Notes under the pieces: model-generated
Databases searched by the model: none
What the model saw: only the letters and a program-made list of their open reading frames with translations
Told to the model about the DNA's origin: nothing
Part shown: one piece after another, positions 8,545-17,300 of the stretch
How positions within the stretch are numbered: position 1 is the stretch's first letter
Layout of the letters: the number at the start of each line of letters is the position of its first letter
Position numbers and translations under genes: made by a program
Source: Candidatus Odyssella thessalonicensis L13
Lineage (GTDB): Bacteria; Pseudomonadota; Alphaproteobacteria; Paracaedibacterales; Paracaedibacteraceae
NCBI RefSeq assembly: GCF_000190415.1
Contig: NZ_AEWF01000004.1
Coordinates: forward strand, 310,001 to 374,000
Direction of reading: 5' to 3'
Length of the DNA: 64,000 nucleotides

Positions 8545-10242
8545 TCAAAAACTATTTGTCGTTTCCCTATAATGGATGTCTGGATCATATAGGTCAACTT
8601 TCAATCCCAATGATTTTGCTGTCAGCTCGCCCACCGCAGCCATCAGTTCATAGGCCGCTGCCAGATAGTTTTGTTCTGCGCCAATAAGGTTTACCTGAGA
8701 CTCAACTAAGACTTTAATGGCATTCAACACATCGAGAAGAATTTTCGAGCCCACTAATAATTCTTGCTGGGTTCCATCAAGGCTAATCAGATTTGCTTCA
8801 ACTTGTTTTCTATATTCAACAACTTGAGCCTCTGCGGTTTTGAATTTGCTCCACGATGCCACTGCTTTTTCCACAATGCTGCGACGGGTTTGCTCAATTC
8901 TGATGCGAGCTTGTTCTGCATTTTCTGAGGCTTCACGCCGTTGAGAGCGGGTAATTCCAGCTTCATAGAGCGGAATCGTCATTTTTAGCTGTACAGAGTT
9001 ATTAACTTGGCGGTCTTTTGCAGGGTTGATCCGATTCGGATTGTCCTGGTTATAGCGGCTTTTAGCTTCTGTTTTAGATGCTGAGCTTGAGGCAATTAAA
9101 TCTACGGACGGTAATAGTGCCCCGGTTACCCGATCAACCGCATAGCGTGCTGCCCGTTCTGCTTCCATAGCCTTAAGAAGAGCCGGTGCATTCTTGCGAG
9201 CTCTTTCTAAAGTTTCTTCAAGGCTAGCTGGTAAGTTTTTAGGTAAGGATGGCCGCGACAGTTTGCCAGGCTTGCGGAAAGTTAATGTTTCAAAGGATGC
9301 TTTAAGTTGATCTAACTGATTTTCAGCCGATATGCGCTTGGCAATACCGTCTGCCAGCTGTGCTGCCGCTTGCGCCACGCTGGTGCGTGTTTCTTCGCCG
9401 ACATCAAACTTGTCCTGTGTCACTTTTAGCGTTTCCTGCAGGTTAGCTTCATTGCGCTTCAGGAGCTCAATTTCCGCATACTTTGACATCAAGGACATAT
9501 AAGTGGTGGCCACCTTGAGCAATAATTCTTGCTCTGTGTTCGTGAGGTCCGACTTAGCTGCCTTATAGTTGGAGGTTGCTTCTCTGACCTTATTAATTGT
9601 TTGTCCACCCGCAAAGATATTCTGTCTTAATTCGACACCCACACTTGCCGATTCGCTTTTCTGTGAAGCAGCGGCATAGGAGCCTGAGCGTTGGTTAGTA
9701 CTATCCCCTTTATCCTTTTGCTTGGATAAGTTAGACGTTAGAGATCCATTAATGGTTGGACGCCATTCACCTTTCGCTTGAACAGTCTTTTCAACAGAGG
9801 CTCTTAAGGCAGCAATCTGCTCTTTGATGACCGGGCTGGTGGTGTACGCGTCAGCCATCGCCTTTGACAGAGAATCTTCCTTAAGGTCTGATCGGTTCTG
9901 AAAGATTTTTTGGGCCAAGCTTTCGATATTATAGTCTTTATTTGCCAAAAACCCTTCAGCACCCGTCTGATTAAAATGGCTCCCGATATCTGACGAAGTG
10001 GTCGTGTCGTTGTCTTTAAGAGGGGGGTCTTGCTTCTCTGCCTTTAGTGTGTCGGGAGCAGATTTGCCTGAGCGGGACGAGGGGGCATTTAGAATGGGAT
10101 CGTTAAGCGGATCTTTTTTCTTTGTTTTTGCGCTGCTTGTTGAGAGAGAATCATTGTCAGCCTTGTCTGGTGCTGCACTTATAAGTGATGCTGACGACAA
10201 GAGAATTAAAAGTTGTCTAAACACAGTGTACCTCGAGAACAT
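8545..10242 (-). CDS. tolC: TolC-family outer-membrane efflux/type I secretion channel
   Basis: This is the outer-membrane trimeric channel of type I secretion and RND/MFS efflux systems. It has a signal peptide (FRQLLILLSSASLISA), a 100-residue Ser/Lys/Asp-rich low-complexity spacer, and then the duplicated OEP repeat: TTSPVIKEQIAALRA near 130, VGVELRQNIFAGGQT near 200, NAPALLKAMEAERAA near 350, and MTIPLYEAG near 430 followed by the long helical hairpin to about 540. The spacer is longer than usual for TolC. The ATG at 10242 has no clear ribosome site; a GTG at 10224 has GAGG six bases upstream and gives the neater signal peptide, so 10224 may be the true start. No inner-membrane partner is adjacent. 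Confidence 0.93.
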   Translation of the reverse strand: MFSRYTVFRQLLILLSSASLISAAPDKADNDSLSTSSAKTKKKDPLNDPILNAPSSRSGKSAPDTLKAEKQDPPLKDNDTTTSSDIGSHFNQTGAEGFLANKDYNIESLAQKIFQNRSDLKEDSLSKAMADAYTTSPVIKEQIAALRASVEKTVQAKGEWRPTINGSLTSNLSKQKDKGDSTNQRSGSYAAASQKSESASVGVELRQNIFAGGQTINKVREATSNYKAAKSDLTNTEQELLLKVATTYMSLMSKYAEIELLKRNEANLQETLKVTQDKFDVGEETRTSVAQAAAQLADGIAKRISAENQLDQLKASFETLTFRKPGKLSRPSLPKNLPASLEETLERARKNAPALLKAMEAERAARYAVDRVTGALLPSVDLIASSSASKTEAKSRYNQDNPNRINPAKDRQVNNSVQLKMTIPLYEAGITRSQRREASENAEQARIRIEQTRRSIVEKAVASWSKFKTAEAQVVEYRKQVEANLISLDGTQQELLVGSKILLDVLNAIKVLVESQVNLIGAEQNYLAAAYELMAAVGELTAKSLGLKVDLYDPDIHYRETTNSF

Positions 10243-10533
10243 ACTGTAATCTGTTCTAAGGCTATAATGTTTTCAAGATATTAACAAGATTATTTCGTTA
10301 ATAAAGCGTTAAAATCGTGTAAATTAACCACGCAGTCTACTTTTAGCTTAGCAATGACTGGAAAAGGCACTCCATTGTGGAATAAATTATCTTCAAAACT
10401 ACCCTGAAGCTATCACCTGAGTGCGGCGTATATGCTAATCCTTAACTCATATGTCCTTAAGCCTGCCGTTTAACGACATCTCTTTCATCGTCTTTGTAAG
10501 CCGAGTAAGGGCTTGTGAAGCCTTAGGGCGTTG

Positions 10534-10854
10534 TTAATAACGCTTCATAGACGCATCGACGTCTTTAGCCCAGCTGTCAATGCCCCCTGACAGGCAGAAA
10601 ACTTTTTGAAAACCACATCCCTTTAAAAAGGCGGCGGCTTGGCGGCTGCGCGAACCATGATGACAAATCATAACAATAGCTTTATCTTCAGGTAGAGCAT
10701 GCATATGCACGGGAAGCTCTGCCATCGGCACGCTGATACTGCCTTCTATGGCACATAATTGTTGTTCCCAGGAGGGGCGCAGATCGACCAAGGCGATATC
10801 TTCTCGCACTTCAAGCATTTTCTTTAATTGCGGGGCTGTAATTTCTTTCATCAT
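10534..10854 (-). CDS. Rhodanese-domain sulfurtransferase, 106 aa
   Basis: A single-domain rhodanese of GlpE/PspE size. The active-site loop is CHHGSRS with the persulfide Cys at residue 64, preceded by the LVDLRPSWE strand-turn (about 22-30) and followed by LSGGIDSWAKD (about 88-98), the usual C-terminal CH2 motif. These enzymes move sulfane sulfur from a donor to cyanide or to a protein acceptor; the substrate here is unknown. The start is fixed by AGGAGG seven bases before the first of two ATGs. It is a lone gene upstream of tRNA-Cys on the opposite strand; that neighbourhood is probably chance. Confidence 0.92.
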   Translation of the reverse strand: MMKEITAPQLKKMLEVREDIALVDLRPSWEQQLCAIEGSISVPMAELPVHMHALPEDKAIVMICHHGSRSRQAAAFLKGCGFQKVFCLSGGIDSWAKDVDASMKRY

Positions 10855-10923
10855 GATTAATCCTCCTAACGAATATCTTGACGGTAAGGGTTATTTGCGT
10901 CTAATATCACAACATACTTATGA

Positions 10924-10997
10924 GGCCGGGTGGCAGAGTGGTTATGCAGAGGACTGCAAATCCTTGGACGTCGGTTCGATTCCGGTCCCGGCCTCCA
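10924..10997 (+). tRNA. tRNA-Cys (GCA), CCA encoded
   Basis: Acceptor GGCCGGG pairs with CCCGGCC, discriminator U, then encoded CCA. The D-arm has GUGGUUAUGCAG, the anticodon loop is CUGCAAA with GCA at 10956-10958, and the T-loop is UUCGAUU. Confidence 0.97.
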
Positions 10998-11054
10998 CAT
11001 ATCTTTAAATTTCCACACCATTTCCTTGTTCTCCAAAAAAATTAAAAAAATGTG

Positions 11055-11085
11055 TTGCAACAGTAATCCTTTTTAGGTATATAAT
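11055..11085 (+). promoter_or_regulatory. Probable sigma-70 promoter of tRNA-Glu
   Basis: TTGCAA (11055-11060), a 17-base spacer, and TATATAAT (11078-11085) end 12 bases before the tRNA-Glu 5' end. Confidence 0.6.
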
Positions 11086-11097
11086 CGGTATTATCCA

Positions 11098-11173
11098 GTC
11101 CCCATCGTCTAGAGGCCTAGGACACCGCCCTTTCAAGGCGGCAACACGGGTTCGAATCCCGTTGGGGACGCCA
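11098..11173 (+). tRNA. tRNA-Glu (UUC), CCA encoded
   Basis: Acceptor GUCCCCA pairs with UGGGGAC, discriminator G, encoded CCA. The anticodon stem is CCGCC/GGCGG with UUC at 11132-11134, and the T-loop is UUCGAAU. Confidence 0.97.
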
Positions 11174-11177
11174 TTTT

Positions 11178-11795
11178 TCATCCAATTATCCACGAATTAA
11201 TTAGCATTAAATATAAGCTTGCGAGTCTGCCGGCAAACCCCGGATAGCAGCCACCCCCAGTTTCACTATTTTCTCTTAAGCTATGCAGTAAAAATTGACG
11301 AGCGGCAGAACTTGTCTCGAAGATATTGCCTGGCGCTCGCCGCTCTTCAAAGCTGCTGAGATACCAGATTCGCGATAACAATTCCTTTACATTCGCCCCT
11401 GTCTCGGCTGATTCCACGGGACTATGGCTAAAATGATTCCTTAATATCGTCAAATTTTGGCGCACTGATTGCTGCGCTTGAGGAGACAAATCTTCAAATT
11501 CTCGACACCACAAGATACTTTCCGCAATGAGGTCAGGCGCAAAGTTTGGATCAGAATACAAATATTTGTTATCAAACTGATATAGGTCAGCTAATACCTG
11601 ACGCATATTAAGGGTGCGATTAAAGGCATGGACATCCATGGTGCCTTTTTGCTGCTGTGATAAGCTCAGATAGGCCTGATAATGCTTCTGCACCCTTTCA
11701 ATATCCTGTAGCGGAATCTGAGTCGTAACGTCCAAACATCTTGAATCGCTGGTAAAAAGAAGTGCTAATGCAACGATCATCGACTGATAGAACAT
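11178..11795 (-). CDS. Exported protein of unknown function, 205 aa
   Basis: Unrecognised. The N-terminus (MFYQSMIVALALLFTSDSRC) is a likely signal peptide; the SRCLD end could be a weak lipobox or an ordinary cleavage site. The body is predicted helical and has four Cys in the translated frame. The end, near LASLYLMLINSWIIG, is hydrophobic. It ends 5 bases from the 3' end of tRNA-Glu, converging with it. No strong ribosome site precedes either possible ATG (11795 or 11780), so the start is uncertain. Confidence 0.65.
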   Translation of the reverse strand: MFYQSMIVALALLFTSDSRCLDVTTQIPLQDIERVQKHYQAYLSLSQQQKGTMDVHAFNRTLNMRQVLADLYQFDNKYLYSDPNFAPDLIAESILWCREFEDLSPQAQQSVRQNLTILRNHFSHSPVESAETGANVKELLSRIWYLSSFEERRAPGNIFETSSAARQFLLHSLRENSETGGGCYPGFAGRLASLYLMLINSWIIG

Positions 11796-12348
11796 AATAT
11801 TTATCTCAAATTATACTTATATAATTTAACATTAGGGAAAATGTCGTTAAAAAATAGTTAAAATAGTAATTGTTAAATATTAATTATTAAACCCAATTGG
11901 AAGGGTATTAGAGTCTGGGTTAAGTAGAAAACTATTATCAAGCCTTTTTAAAAGAGGAGAGTTAATCGAATTGCTGTTGAAAATTTTTAATTTAACTTCT
12001 TACTTTCTGTTGGTTATATAATACTTCGGGGTTGACTAAATAATAAGTTGTTGCCTTACACTTGAATTGGGGTAATCCCTTTGACAAAGGGAGGTCAGGA
12101 GCATCTTCTCTATTATAAAATGCTCTAGACTTACAAATCTATTTACAGGGAATTGTTGCTTAGGTTGTTAAATTCAGCACAAACTGCGGATCACTATTTA
12201 AAACTGAGACGTATATTCAGACGATTAGTCACCGCAATAAGAGGGAAAATAGTGCCCTGTAGTCATAGCGGCGGCGTATGCAGGCCAATTGTGTATTGAG
12301 AGAGAGGACGGCCGAGGCCCCCCTCATCTTCCCTCAGGTTAGCTAAAG
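11796..12348. other. Intergenic stretch, 553 bases, no gene seen
   Basis: AT-rich with no supported reading frame. It contains a tight palindrome at 12077-12091 and a loose GAGCAT/ATGCTC inverted repeat near 12099-12125. It may contain decayed coding sequence, but I could not match it to anything in the window. Confidence 0.5.
12077..12091. repeat. 15-base perfect palindrome
   Basis: CCCTTTG-A-CAAAGGG. The loop is too tight for a good hairpin, so a dimeric-protein operator is as likely as anything. There is no gene within 200 bases to link it to. Confidence 0.4.
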
Positions 12349-13094
12349 TTAGCGCGGAATTGTAAAGTTAGCCCCTGGGCACAGGTTATTAAACTGTTTG
12401 ACTGCCCATTCTAAGTTATAGGCGAGGGCGAGTACATAGAAAACATCTAAACGCGTTGGCTGGCCTTCACGGCTGTGTATAATATAATTACGGTCACGTG
12501 TCGCCGGTCCTGGAAATCCTGCCTTTCTGATGGCAGCCGCAGCATTAATGAGGTTTTGAACTGGAATAGCGCGACAGGCATAAGTTTCTTGTTGATCACG
12601 GCGCAAGGCAGGGTTATTGAGAGCAGCCTGCATTGCTTTGGTAATTTCACGAGCACTTACACTATCATCGCGCACAAAGAAGAGTTGGATAGGACTGCCT
12701 TGGTTAAGTCCCCTATCGGATATAGGTAAGGCGTCTTATGCGGTGTCACAGGTATAATGATATGGAATTCTTCCTCAGTTTCACGTTGGGCTGTCTCAGC
12801 TGAATTTGTATCTTTTTTAAAATCACACTTGCCGCCTGGAAAATTCCATAAAGAGATGCCTCCATTTTGTTTGCAACGCACATGGCTATGCCTGTCCTCG
12901 CCAACTAAGACTGCATAATCATTGGGTCCGTATTCTTTAATTAAGAGTAAGCCTGCTCTAGCAACTTCTCCCCCTCGTCCTTGTTCGCCGCCATGATGGC
13001 ATTTAAAATCAGGTTGTACTTGCATAGCGTTTAGTGAGGTCATCGTGCAAGCAAGAAACGCTCCCACAAGATACAGTTTATTCTTCAAAGACAT
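12349..13094 (-). pseudogene. Exported Nudix hydrolase, frameshifted
   Basis: The first frame (from the ATG at 13094) has a signal peptide ending LNAMQVQP and then a Nudix core: GGISLWNFPGGKCDF...ETAQRETEEEFHI (about 78-112). The RETEEE part of the Nudix box is intact, but the G-x5-E part has an insertion and Asp in place of Glu. After PYLYPI the frame runs to nonsense and stops near 12657. The other frame, entered about 12705-12730 by a one-base loss, continues sensibly as SDRGLNQGSPIQLFFVR and runs to 12349. Repaired, it would be roughly 248 aa. Nudix enzymes hydrolyse nucleoside-diphosphate derivatives and are normally cytoplasmic, so a signal peptide is odd. It is either decaying or carries a sequencing error. 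Confidence 0.8.
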
Positions 13095-13123
13095 CCTAGA
13101 AATCCTTCCTTTATTTAAATGGA

Positions 13124-13690
13124 ATGCTTTTACATCTTATAGATGGGGTGATTTTTTTTATTTCAAGTAAAAAAGATAAGTATTTTTATACAGTTACATT
13201 AATAAGTATATTTTTGCTCTCTTCTTTCTTTAAAAGATCTTGCCATAATGCCTCTTGCAGAGAAGGTAGAAATGATATTAGTAAAGAGTGCGCGACAGCT
13301 ATAAGCACTTTACTGGCAAATGATCATGGGAGTAGCCTTAAATTTTTATACTTGGATAAGAATCCGTTAGAAGATGGCGTAAGCATGATCGCTGAAGCAC
13401 TTGTAAACAATACTTGCTTAACTGCTTTATGCTTAATGGGAACTAATCCTGATATATCTTCTTCAAAAGCTTTAGCAAGAGCGTTGGAAAGCAATTCGAC
13501 TCTTACCTATTTAAGCTTAGGTCAGAATTCTACTGACCATGATCTAGAGGTAGTCGAAGCTTTTCAAAAAGCTTTATCACAAAATTCTACGCTTGAAACT
13601 TTAGTGATAGCAGTAAGTACTGAGAATAAAGCCGCAGTTCAAAAGTTAAAGGAGTCTCGCCCGACGTTAACAATAATTCCAAGCGTATAA
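13124..13690 (+). CDS. Leucine-rich-repeat protein, ribonuclease-inhibitor type
   Basis: After a hydrophobic N-terminal stretch (about residues 20-37) come about four LRRs of the eukaryote-like RI/NLR type, with the LxxLxLxxN pattern in a 28-residue rhythm: LKFLYLDKNPLED, LTALCLMGTNPD, LTYLSLGQNSTD and LETLVIAV. Each is followed by an amphipathic helix such as ALARALESNST. Such repeats bind proteins. In intracellular bacteria they often belong to host-directed effectors, which is an inference here. It is short for the class and has no good ribosome site before the ATG at 13124, so it may be the truncated end of a longer gene. Confidence 0.6.
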   Translation: MLLHLIDGVIFFISSKKDKYFYTVTLISIFLLSSFFKRSCHNASCREGRNDISKECATAISTLLANDHGSSLKFLYLDKNPLEDGVSMIAEALVNNTCLTALCLMGTNPDISSSKALARALESNSTLTYLSLGQNSTDHDLEVVEAFQKALSQNSTLETLVIAVSTENKAAVQKLKESRPTLTIIPSV

Positions 13691-13816
13691 CATCTCATAA
13701 CGAAGAAGCTTCAGCTTTCCTCTGTTTTAAATAGGAGCTGGTTTCTATCTAAAGCTTCTCTTTACTCCTGGATGCTTATATTTTAACTGTTATCAAGTTG
13801 TCTATTTTCTTAATTT

Positions 13817-13841
13817 AAGGAGAAGCTTATTGCTTCTCCTT
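13817..13841. terminator. Hairpin between convergent genes
   Basis: A perfect 10-base-pair stem AAGGAGAAGC/GCTTCTCCTT with a five-base loop, between the genes ending at 13690 (+) and 13894 (-). It has no long T-run on either strand, so its terminator strength is uncertain. Confidence 0.5.
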
Positions 13842-13893
13842 CCGTGTTAACCTTGGCGCCAGAGGAAGTTACCTTAAATGTTCAGACCAATAA

Positions 13894-15606
13894 TTAAAAA
13901 GAGACTTGCGATTGTATTTGCTGAAGATATTTCTCTACCAGTGCATTGTACTCCTTTTCACCGATAATCTTTGCCAGCCGATAGAGTTGGCTCTCATTTA
14001 AGAGGCCTAAATCTATATTGCTGCTAGCTCGCAGAATAAAGTGATGCAAATGAGGATCCTTATTAAACTTAACAATTTCGCGAAAACGAGAGACGAGTTT
14101 TGGATCACAATGACGGGATTGGCGCATCTCTTCTCGAATGGTCTCAGTTAAATGCCCCAGACTAATATAGGTAACGGCAAAATTTTTGAGCAATTCCGGA
14201 CAATGTATGGCAATAAAACTCAAGTGATGCTTGCCTAAGAGAGCAATAAAACTGTCATCTGCTTGGAGCATATTCTGACACATGGCCTCTTCCCTTACAG
14301 GACCAAACACAGCTTCGGCTGCTCCACATACTCCCCGCGGGATTTTATTTGAGCGATCATATTGATCAATAGGAACAATTTCGAAGCCTAAAGCGTCGGC
14401 AAACTGAATCTTCTGTGTATAAAGATGTGCTCCGACAAAGGGTTGATTGAGAGCTTTTGGCAGCGCCTCATAAAAATGCTGGCCCGGAGCCTCAAATAAA
14501 AGTTTGCTAATCCCTAAAGAGCGCGCCAGTTTCATCAACGCCGTAAAGGCTAAGAAATGGGACATTTGATCATGCTCTTCGCCAACAATTAAAGCAAATT
14601 TCTTACCGTCAGGAACGGCACTATACTCTGTCAGGATTATCTTCACAATTTCTTGCGAAACGTGATCAATTTCCTGAAATGCATCACAGTAAGCAGCCAA
14701 GATAGGGGGGGTGCTGCAGGCTAATGATAAAAATGGATTATTTTGCAAAGGCAAAGGAAAGGGGAAACTGGGACAGGTCCCATTGCGCTGGTAATCTATA
14801 ATATTGGTATCTAAGCTTCCATCTAAGAGATGATTAAATTTATTGGTCTCAATATAGGAAATGTCTCTGGCTAGAACCTCTGCTGAAACCGTAGTGTCCA
14901 TTATCCCTCCGGCCGTTAGGCTTAAAAGAGGGGGCTGGAAAGAAGAGAGCCGTGAGGAGACAGCACGTATTTGTGTCCTATTGTCAGATGACTCTGGGAG
15001 CAGGGAAGGGATCAACGTATTATAAAGTTGTCCCATTGTTCTCTTGAGATTATTGGCAGTATACCAGCCCGCTTTACGGCAGCAATAATAGGTTAGAGCC
15101 TCATACACGTGTTTATGGCTCTTTAAGAGAGGATTATGGGCTGCAATTTGGTCTGCTAACAAGAGGCCTAGAAAGCCGAAACTATAGCTAAGTGCCTGTT
15201 CTAAAGGATAAGTATAGCAGTCATACAGATGCAGGAGCGTAATCGCGGTGGTGGTAAGGCTTCTAAAAGCGGGCTTGAGGGCAGCGGGCAAGAAAACCTC
15301 ACAAGTTTTGAAGATGGCGGTGGGTGCATTATGTTGGGCAATGCGATAAGTCGCATCGCCTAAAACTCCCCACGCTCCCAGAGCAGAATATTTTAATAAA
15401 CTTGTTGAAGCAATTTCAGTCGCCAGGAGGCTGCGATAAGTCCAAGAATTCTTAATTTCACTTTCACGTTTAAATAGGTCCTGGACGGTGGCGACCACGC
15501 CTCTGTCTGAAAGGATTGGCGAGGCAGTGTGCTCGGCTGAGATCGAGGCGCATATTATTGAAAGAGCTATCACAAGAGAGAAAATGATTCTAGTAATTTT
15601 AAGCAT
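13894..15606 (-). CDS. Exported or membrane-anchored protein with TraB/ChaN-like domain, 570 aa
   Basis: The start is chosen at the second ATG (15606), which begins a signal sequence (MLKITRIIFSLVIALSIICASISA); a longer reading from 15630 adds eight residues. Residues 40-200 are helical with hydrophobic stretches and are unrecognised. From about 335 the sequence resembles the TraB/ChaN/EreA superfamily: FALIVGEEHDQMSHF, then LLFEAPGQHF, FEIVPIDQYDRS, and an R-E-E-AM...IALLGKHHLSFI segment like the conserved Arg and closing G-x-x-H-L of that group. Members include haem-binding ChaN, TraB/PrgY pheromone shutdown proteins and TIKI proteases, so the reaction cannot be named. The domain call is moderate; the open reading frame itself is secure. 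Confidence 0.7.
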   Translation of the reverse strand: MLKITRIIFSLVIALSIICASISAEHTASPILSDRGVVATVQDLFKRESEIKNSWTYRSLLATEIASTSLLKYSALGAWGVLGDATYRIAQHNAPTAIFKTCEVFLPAALKPAFRSLTTTAITLLHLYDCYTYPLEQALSYSFGFLGLLLADQIAAHNPLLKSHKHVYEALTYYCCRKAGWYTANNLKRTMGQLYNTLIPSLLPESSDNRTQIRAVSSRLSSFQPPLLSLTAGGIMDTTVSAEVLARDISYIETNKFNHLLDGSLDTNIIDYQRNGTCPSFPFPLPLQNNPFLSLACSTPPILAAYCDAFQEIDHVSQEIVKIILTEYSAVPDGKKFALIVGEEHDQMSHFLAFTALMKLARSLGISKLLFEAPGQHFYEALPKALNQPFVGAHLYTQKIQFADALGFEIVPIDQYDRSNKIPRGVCGAAEAVFGPVREEAMCQNMLQADDSFIALLGKHHLSFIAIHCPELLKNFAVTYISLGHLTETIREEMRQSRHCDPKLVSRFREIVKFNKDPHLHHFILRASSNIDLGLLNESQLYRLAKIIGEKEYNALVEKYLQQIQSQVSF

Positions 15607-16025
15607 TGAATTCGTATCTTCTGATTGCATAACTCGATATCCTTTTAATGAATTTAGACTACATTATCTCTCCTTGAGACATTTAAGAGGAGATAAATCT
15701 GAAGTAGAATTGGCTAAACATATACGCCTAAGTATCAAGTGTGATCTAGGTGATAATTTTGCAAGTTATTTTTTGCATTGTTACTAAGGTGAAGAGCCAA
15801 TAAAAGCACGGGGTTTAAAATTCTGGCGGGCAATACTTGGGGCGGCAGAGGAGATAAAGTTATTTCTACGACAAGAAGGATATTGGGCTAGCCGCTTTCC
15901 TATAAAACATGGCTGTTCCTTATTTAAGGAGCACGGCCTCATGCTTGCTTGCAGCCTCAGCGATAGCAGATCCTACCTCACTCCCTCAAAGCGATGGTCA
16001 GAGAGGTACGCTATGCAGTCACAAA
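15607..16025. other. Intergenic stretch, about 420 bases
   Basis: Upstream region of the TraB/ChaN-like gene and downstream region of corC, both on the minus strand. No supported gene or clear terminator is seen. A 99-codon plus-strand frame (15488-15787) overlaps the upstream gene and looks non-coding. Confidence 0.5.
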
Positions 16026-17297
16026 TCAATTCTTAGGATTATTATCTTTAACCTTTAAGAGCGTAATTTGATTGCGATGACGGCGAAGAATTTCAAAATA
16101 ATATCCATGAATATTGAAGGATTGGCTGACCTCGGGGATGGCACGAATCTCATAAAGAATTAAGCCTGCCATGGTTGAAGCTTCCTCATCGGGCAAGTCC
16201 CAGTTAAGTTGACGGTTTACGTCTCTAATCGTAACTGTACCATCAATAATGAAGGAGCCATCTTCTTGGGGGCGGATACCGCGCACCGCAATATCATGTT
16301 CATCCGTAATATCACCAACAATTTCTTCCAGAATATCCTCAAGCGTTACAATACCATTGAACGCACCATATTCATCAACGACGATGGCAAAATGCTCCCG
16401 TCTGGCCTTGAAAGCTTGTAACTGTTCAATAAGGTCAGCTGTTTCAGGAATAAACCAAGGCGTTGAGGCCACGGACATAATGTTAAGTTTATCAAGGCTG
16501 CCTTTATGAGAATTAACTGATCTCAATAGAGCTTTGGCATGAATGACACCGACGATGTTATCGGGATTATCCTTATAAAGGGGAACACGCGTAAACGGGC
16601 TTTCAAGGACTTGCTTAACAATTTCGGACGGTTTGTCATCGGCATTAATCATAGTAACATTTTTGCGGTGCGTCATAATTTCTTCAACGGTTACTTCACG
16701 CAGATCAAGAATACTTTTAAGCATCGCCCGTTCATTATTAGCATCGGGCTTGGCATCGGCAAAATGCATGTCTATGGCGCCTCTGAGCTCTTCTAAGGCG
16801 GCATATTCATCATCGGCGCTTGATTTTATGCCAAACAATCTTAAATGGGCGCGCGCAAAATTGTTAATAGCAAGGGTAAGGGGGCGGAACGTCTTATACA
16901 CAATCCATAAAGGTCGAATAAGGAGCATGAGGACTTTTTCGGGACTGTTGACAGCAATAATCTTGGGTAAGGTTTCGGCGTAGACTGTGATAATAACTGT
17001 CATGCCGATAGAGACAAAAATGATAGCCTCTTTACCAAATAAGTCGGCAGCTATATCACCAATATTATTGTTAACGATGGTCAGACATAAAGTATTAAAA
17101 AGTAAGATTGTCGACAAAGATAAGCCAACGTTTTTTTGTAACTCAAGCACCAGTTTAGCTTTCGAATCACCTTTTTTGGCTAAACTGTGCAGTTTGGCTT
17201 TTGATACTGCAGTTACCGACGTCTCTGCCGAGGATAATAAGCTTGCCAAGATGACGAGCAATACTAAGACTAAAAAAATAACCGTTAAAACCGACAT
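16026..17297 (-). CDS. CNNM/CorC-HlyC family transporter (DUF21 + CBS pair)
   Basis: An N-terminal DUF21 membrane domain (about 1-190; four hydrophobic spans, with SSAETSVTAVSKAKL near 22), a CBS pair (about 200-325; VEEIMTHRKNV and VDEYGAFNGIVTLEDILEEIVGDI), and a C-terminal CorC_HlyC domain (about 340-420). The family is linked to Mg2+/Co2+ efflux and homeostasis; the older name hemolysin C is misleading. At 423 aa it is full length. It follows a 197-aa gene with three bases between them and is the last gene of the aspS-aroB run. In other alphaproteobacteria an aroK-aroB-corC order is common; aroK is not present here. Confidence 0.92.
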   Translation of the reverse strand: MSVLTVIFLVLVLLVILASLLSSAETSVTAVSKAKLHSLAKKGDSKAKLVLELQKNVGLSLSTILLFNTLCLTIVNNNIGDIAADLFGKEAIIFVSIGMTVIITVYAETLPKIIAVNSPEKVLMLLIRPLWIVYKTFRPLTLAINNFARAHLRLFGIKSSADDEYAALEELRGAIDMHFADAKPDANNERAMLKSILDLREVTVEEIMTHRKNVTMINADDKPSEIVKQVLESPFTRVPLYKDNPDNIVGVIHAKALLRSVNSHKGSLDKLNIMSVASTPWFIPETADLIEQLQAFKARREHFAIVVDEYGAFNGIVTLEDILEEIVGDITDEHDIAVRGIRPQEDGSFIIDGTVTIRDVNRQLNWDLPDEEASTMAGLILYEIRAIPEVSQSFNIHGYYFEILRRHRNQITLLKVKDNNPKN

Positions 17298-17300
17298 AAA

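Noticed and set aside
10866-11060. Minus-strand frame containing RPGPESNRRPRIC
   Set aside because: This is the well-known false translation of the complement of a tRNA gene; it lies over tRNA-Cys.
11005-11193. Minus-strand frame containing GIRTRVAALKGRCPRPLDD
   Set aside because: Same artefact, over tRNA-Glu.
15488-15787. 99-codon plus-strand frame overlapping the start of the TraB/ChaN-like gene
   Set aside because: Most of it is the complement of the signal-peptide region of a better-supported gene.
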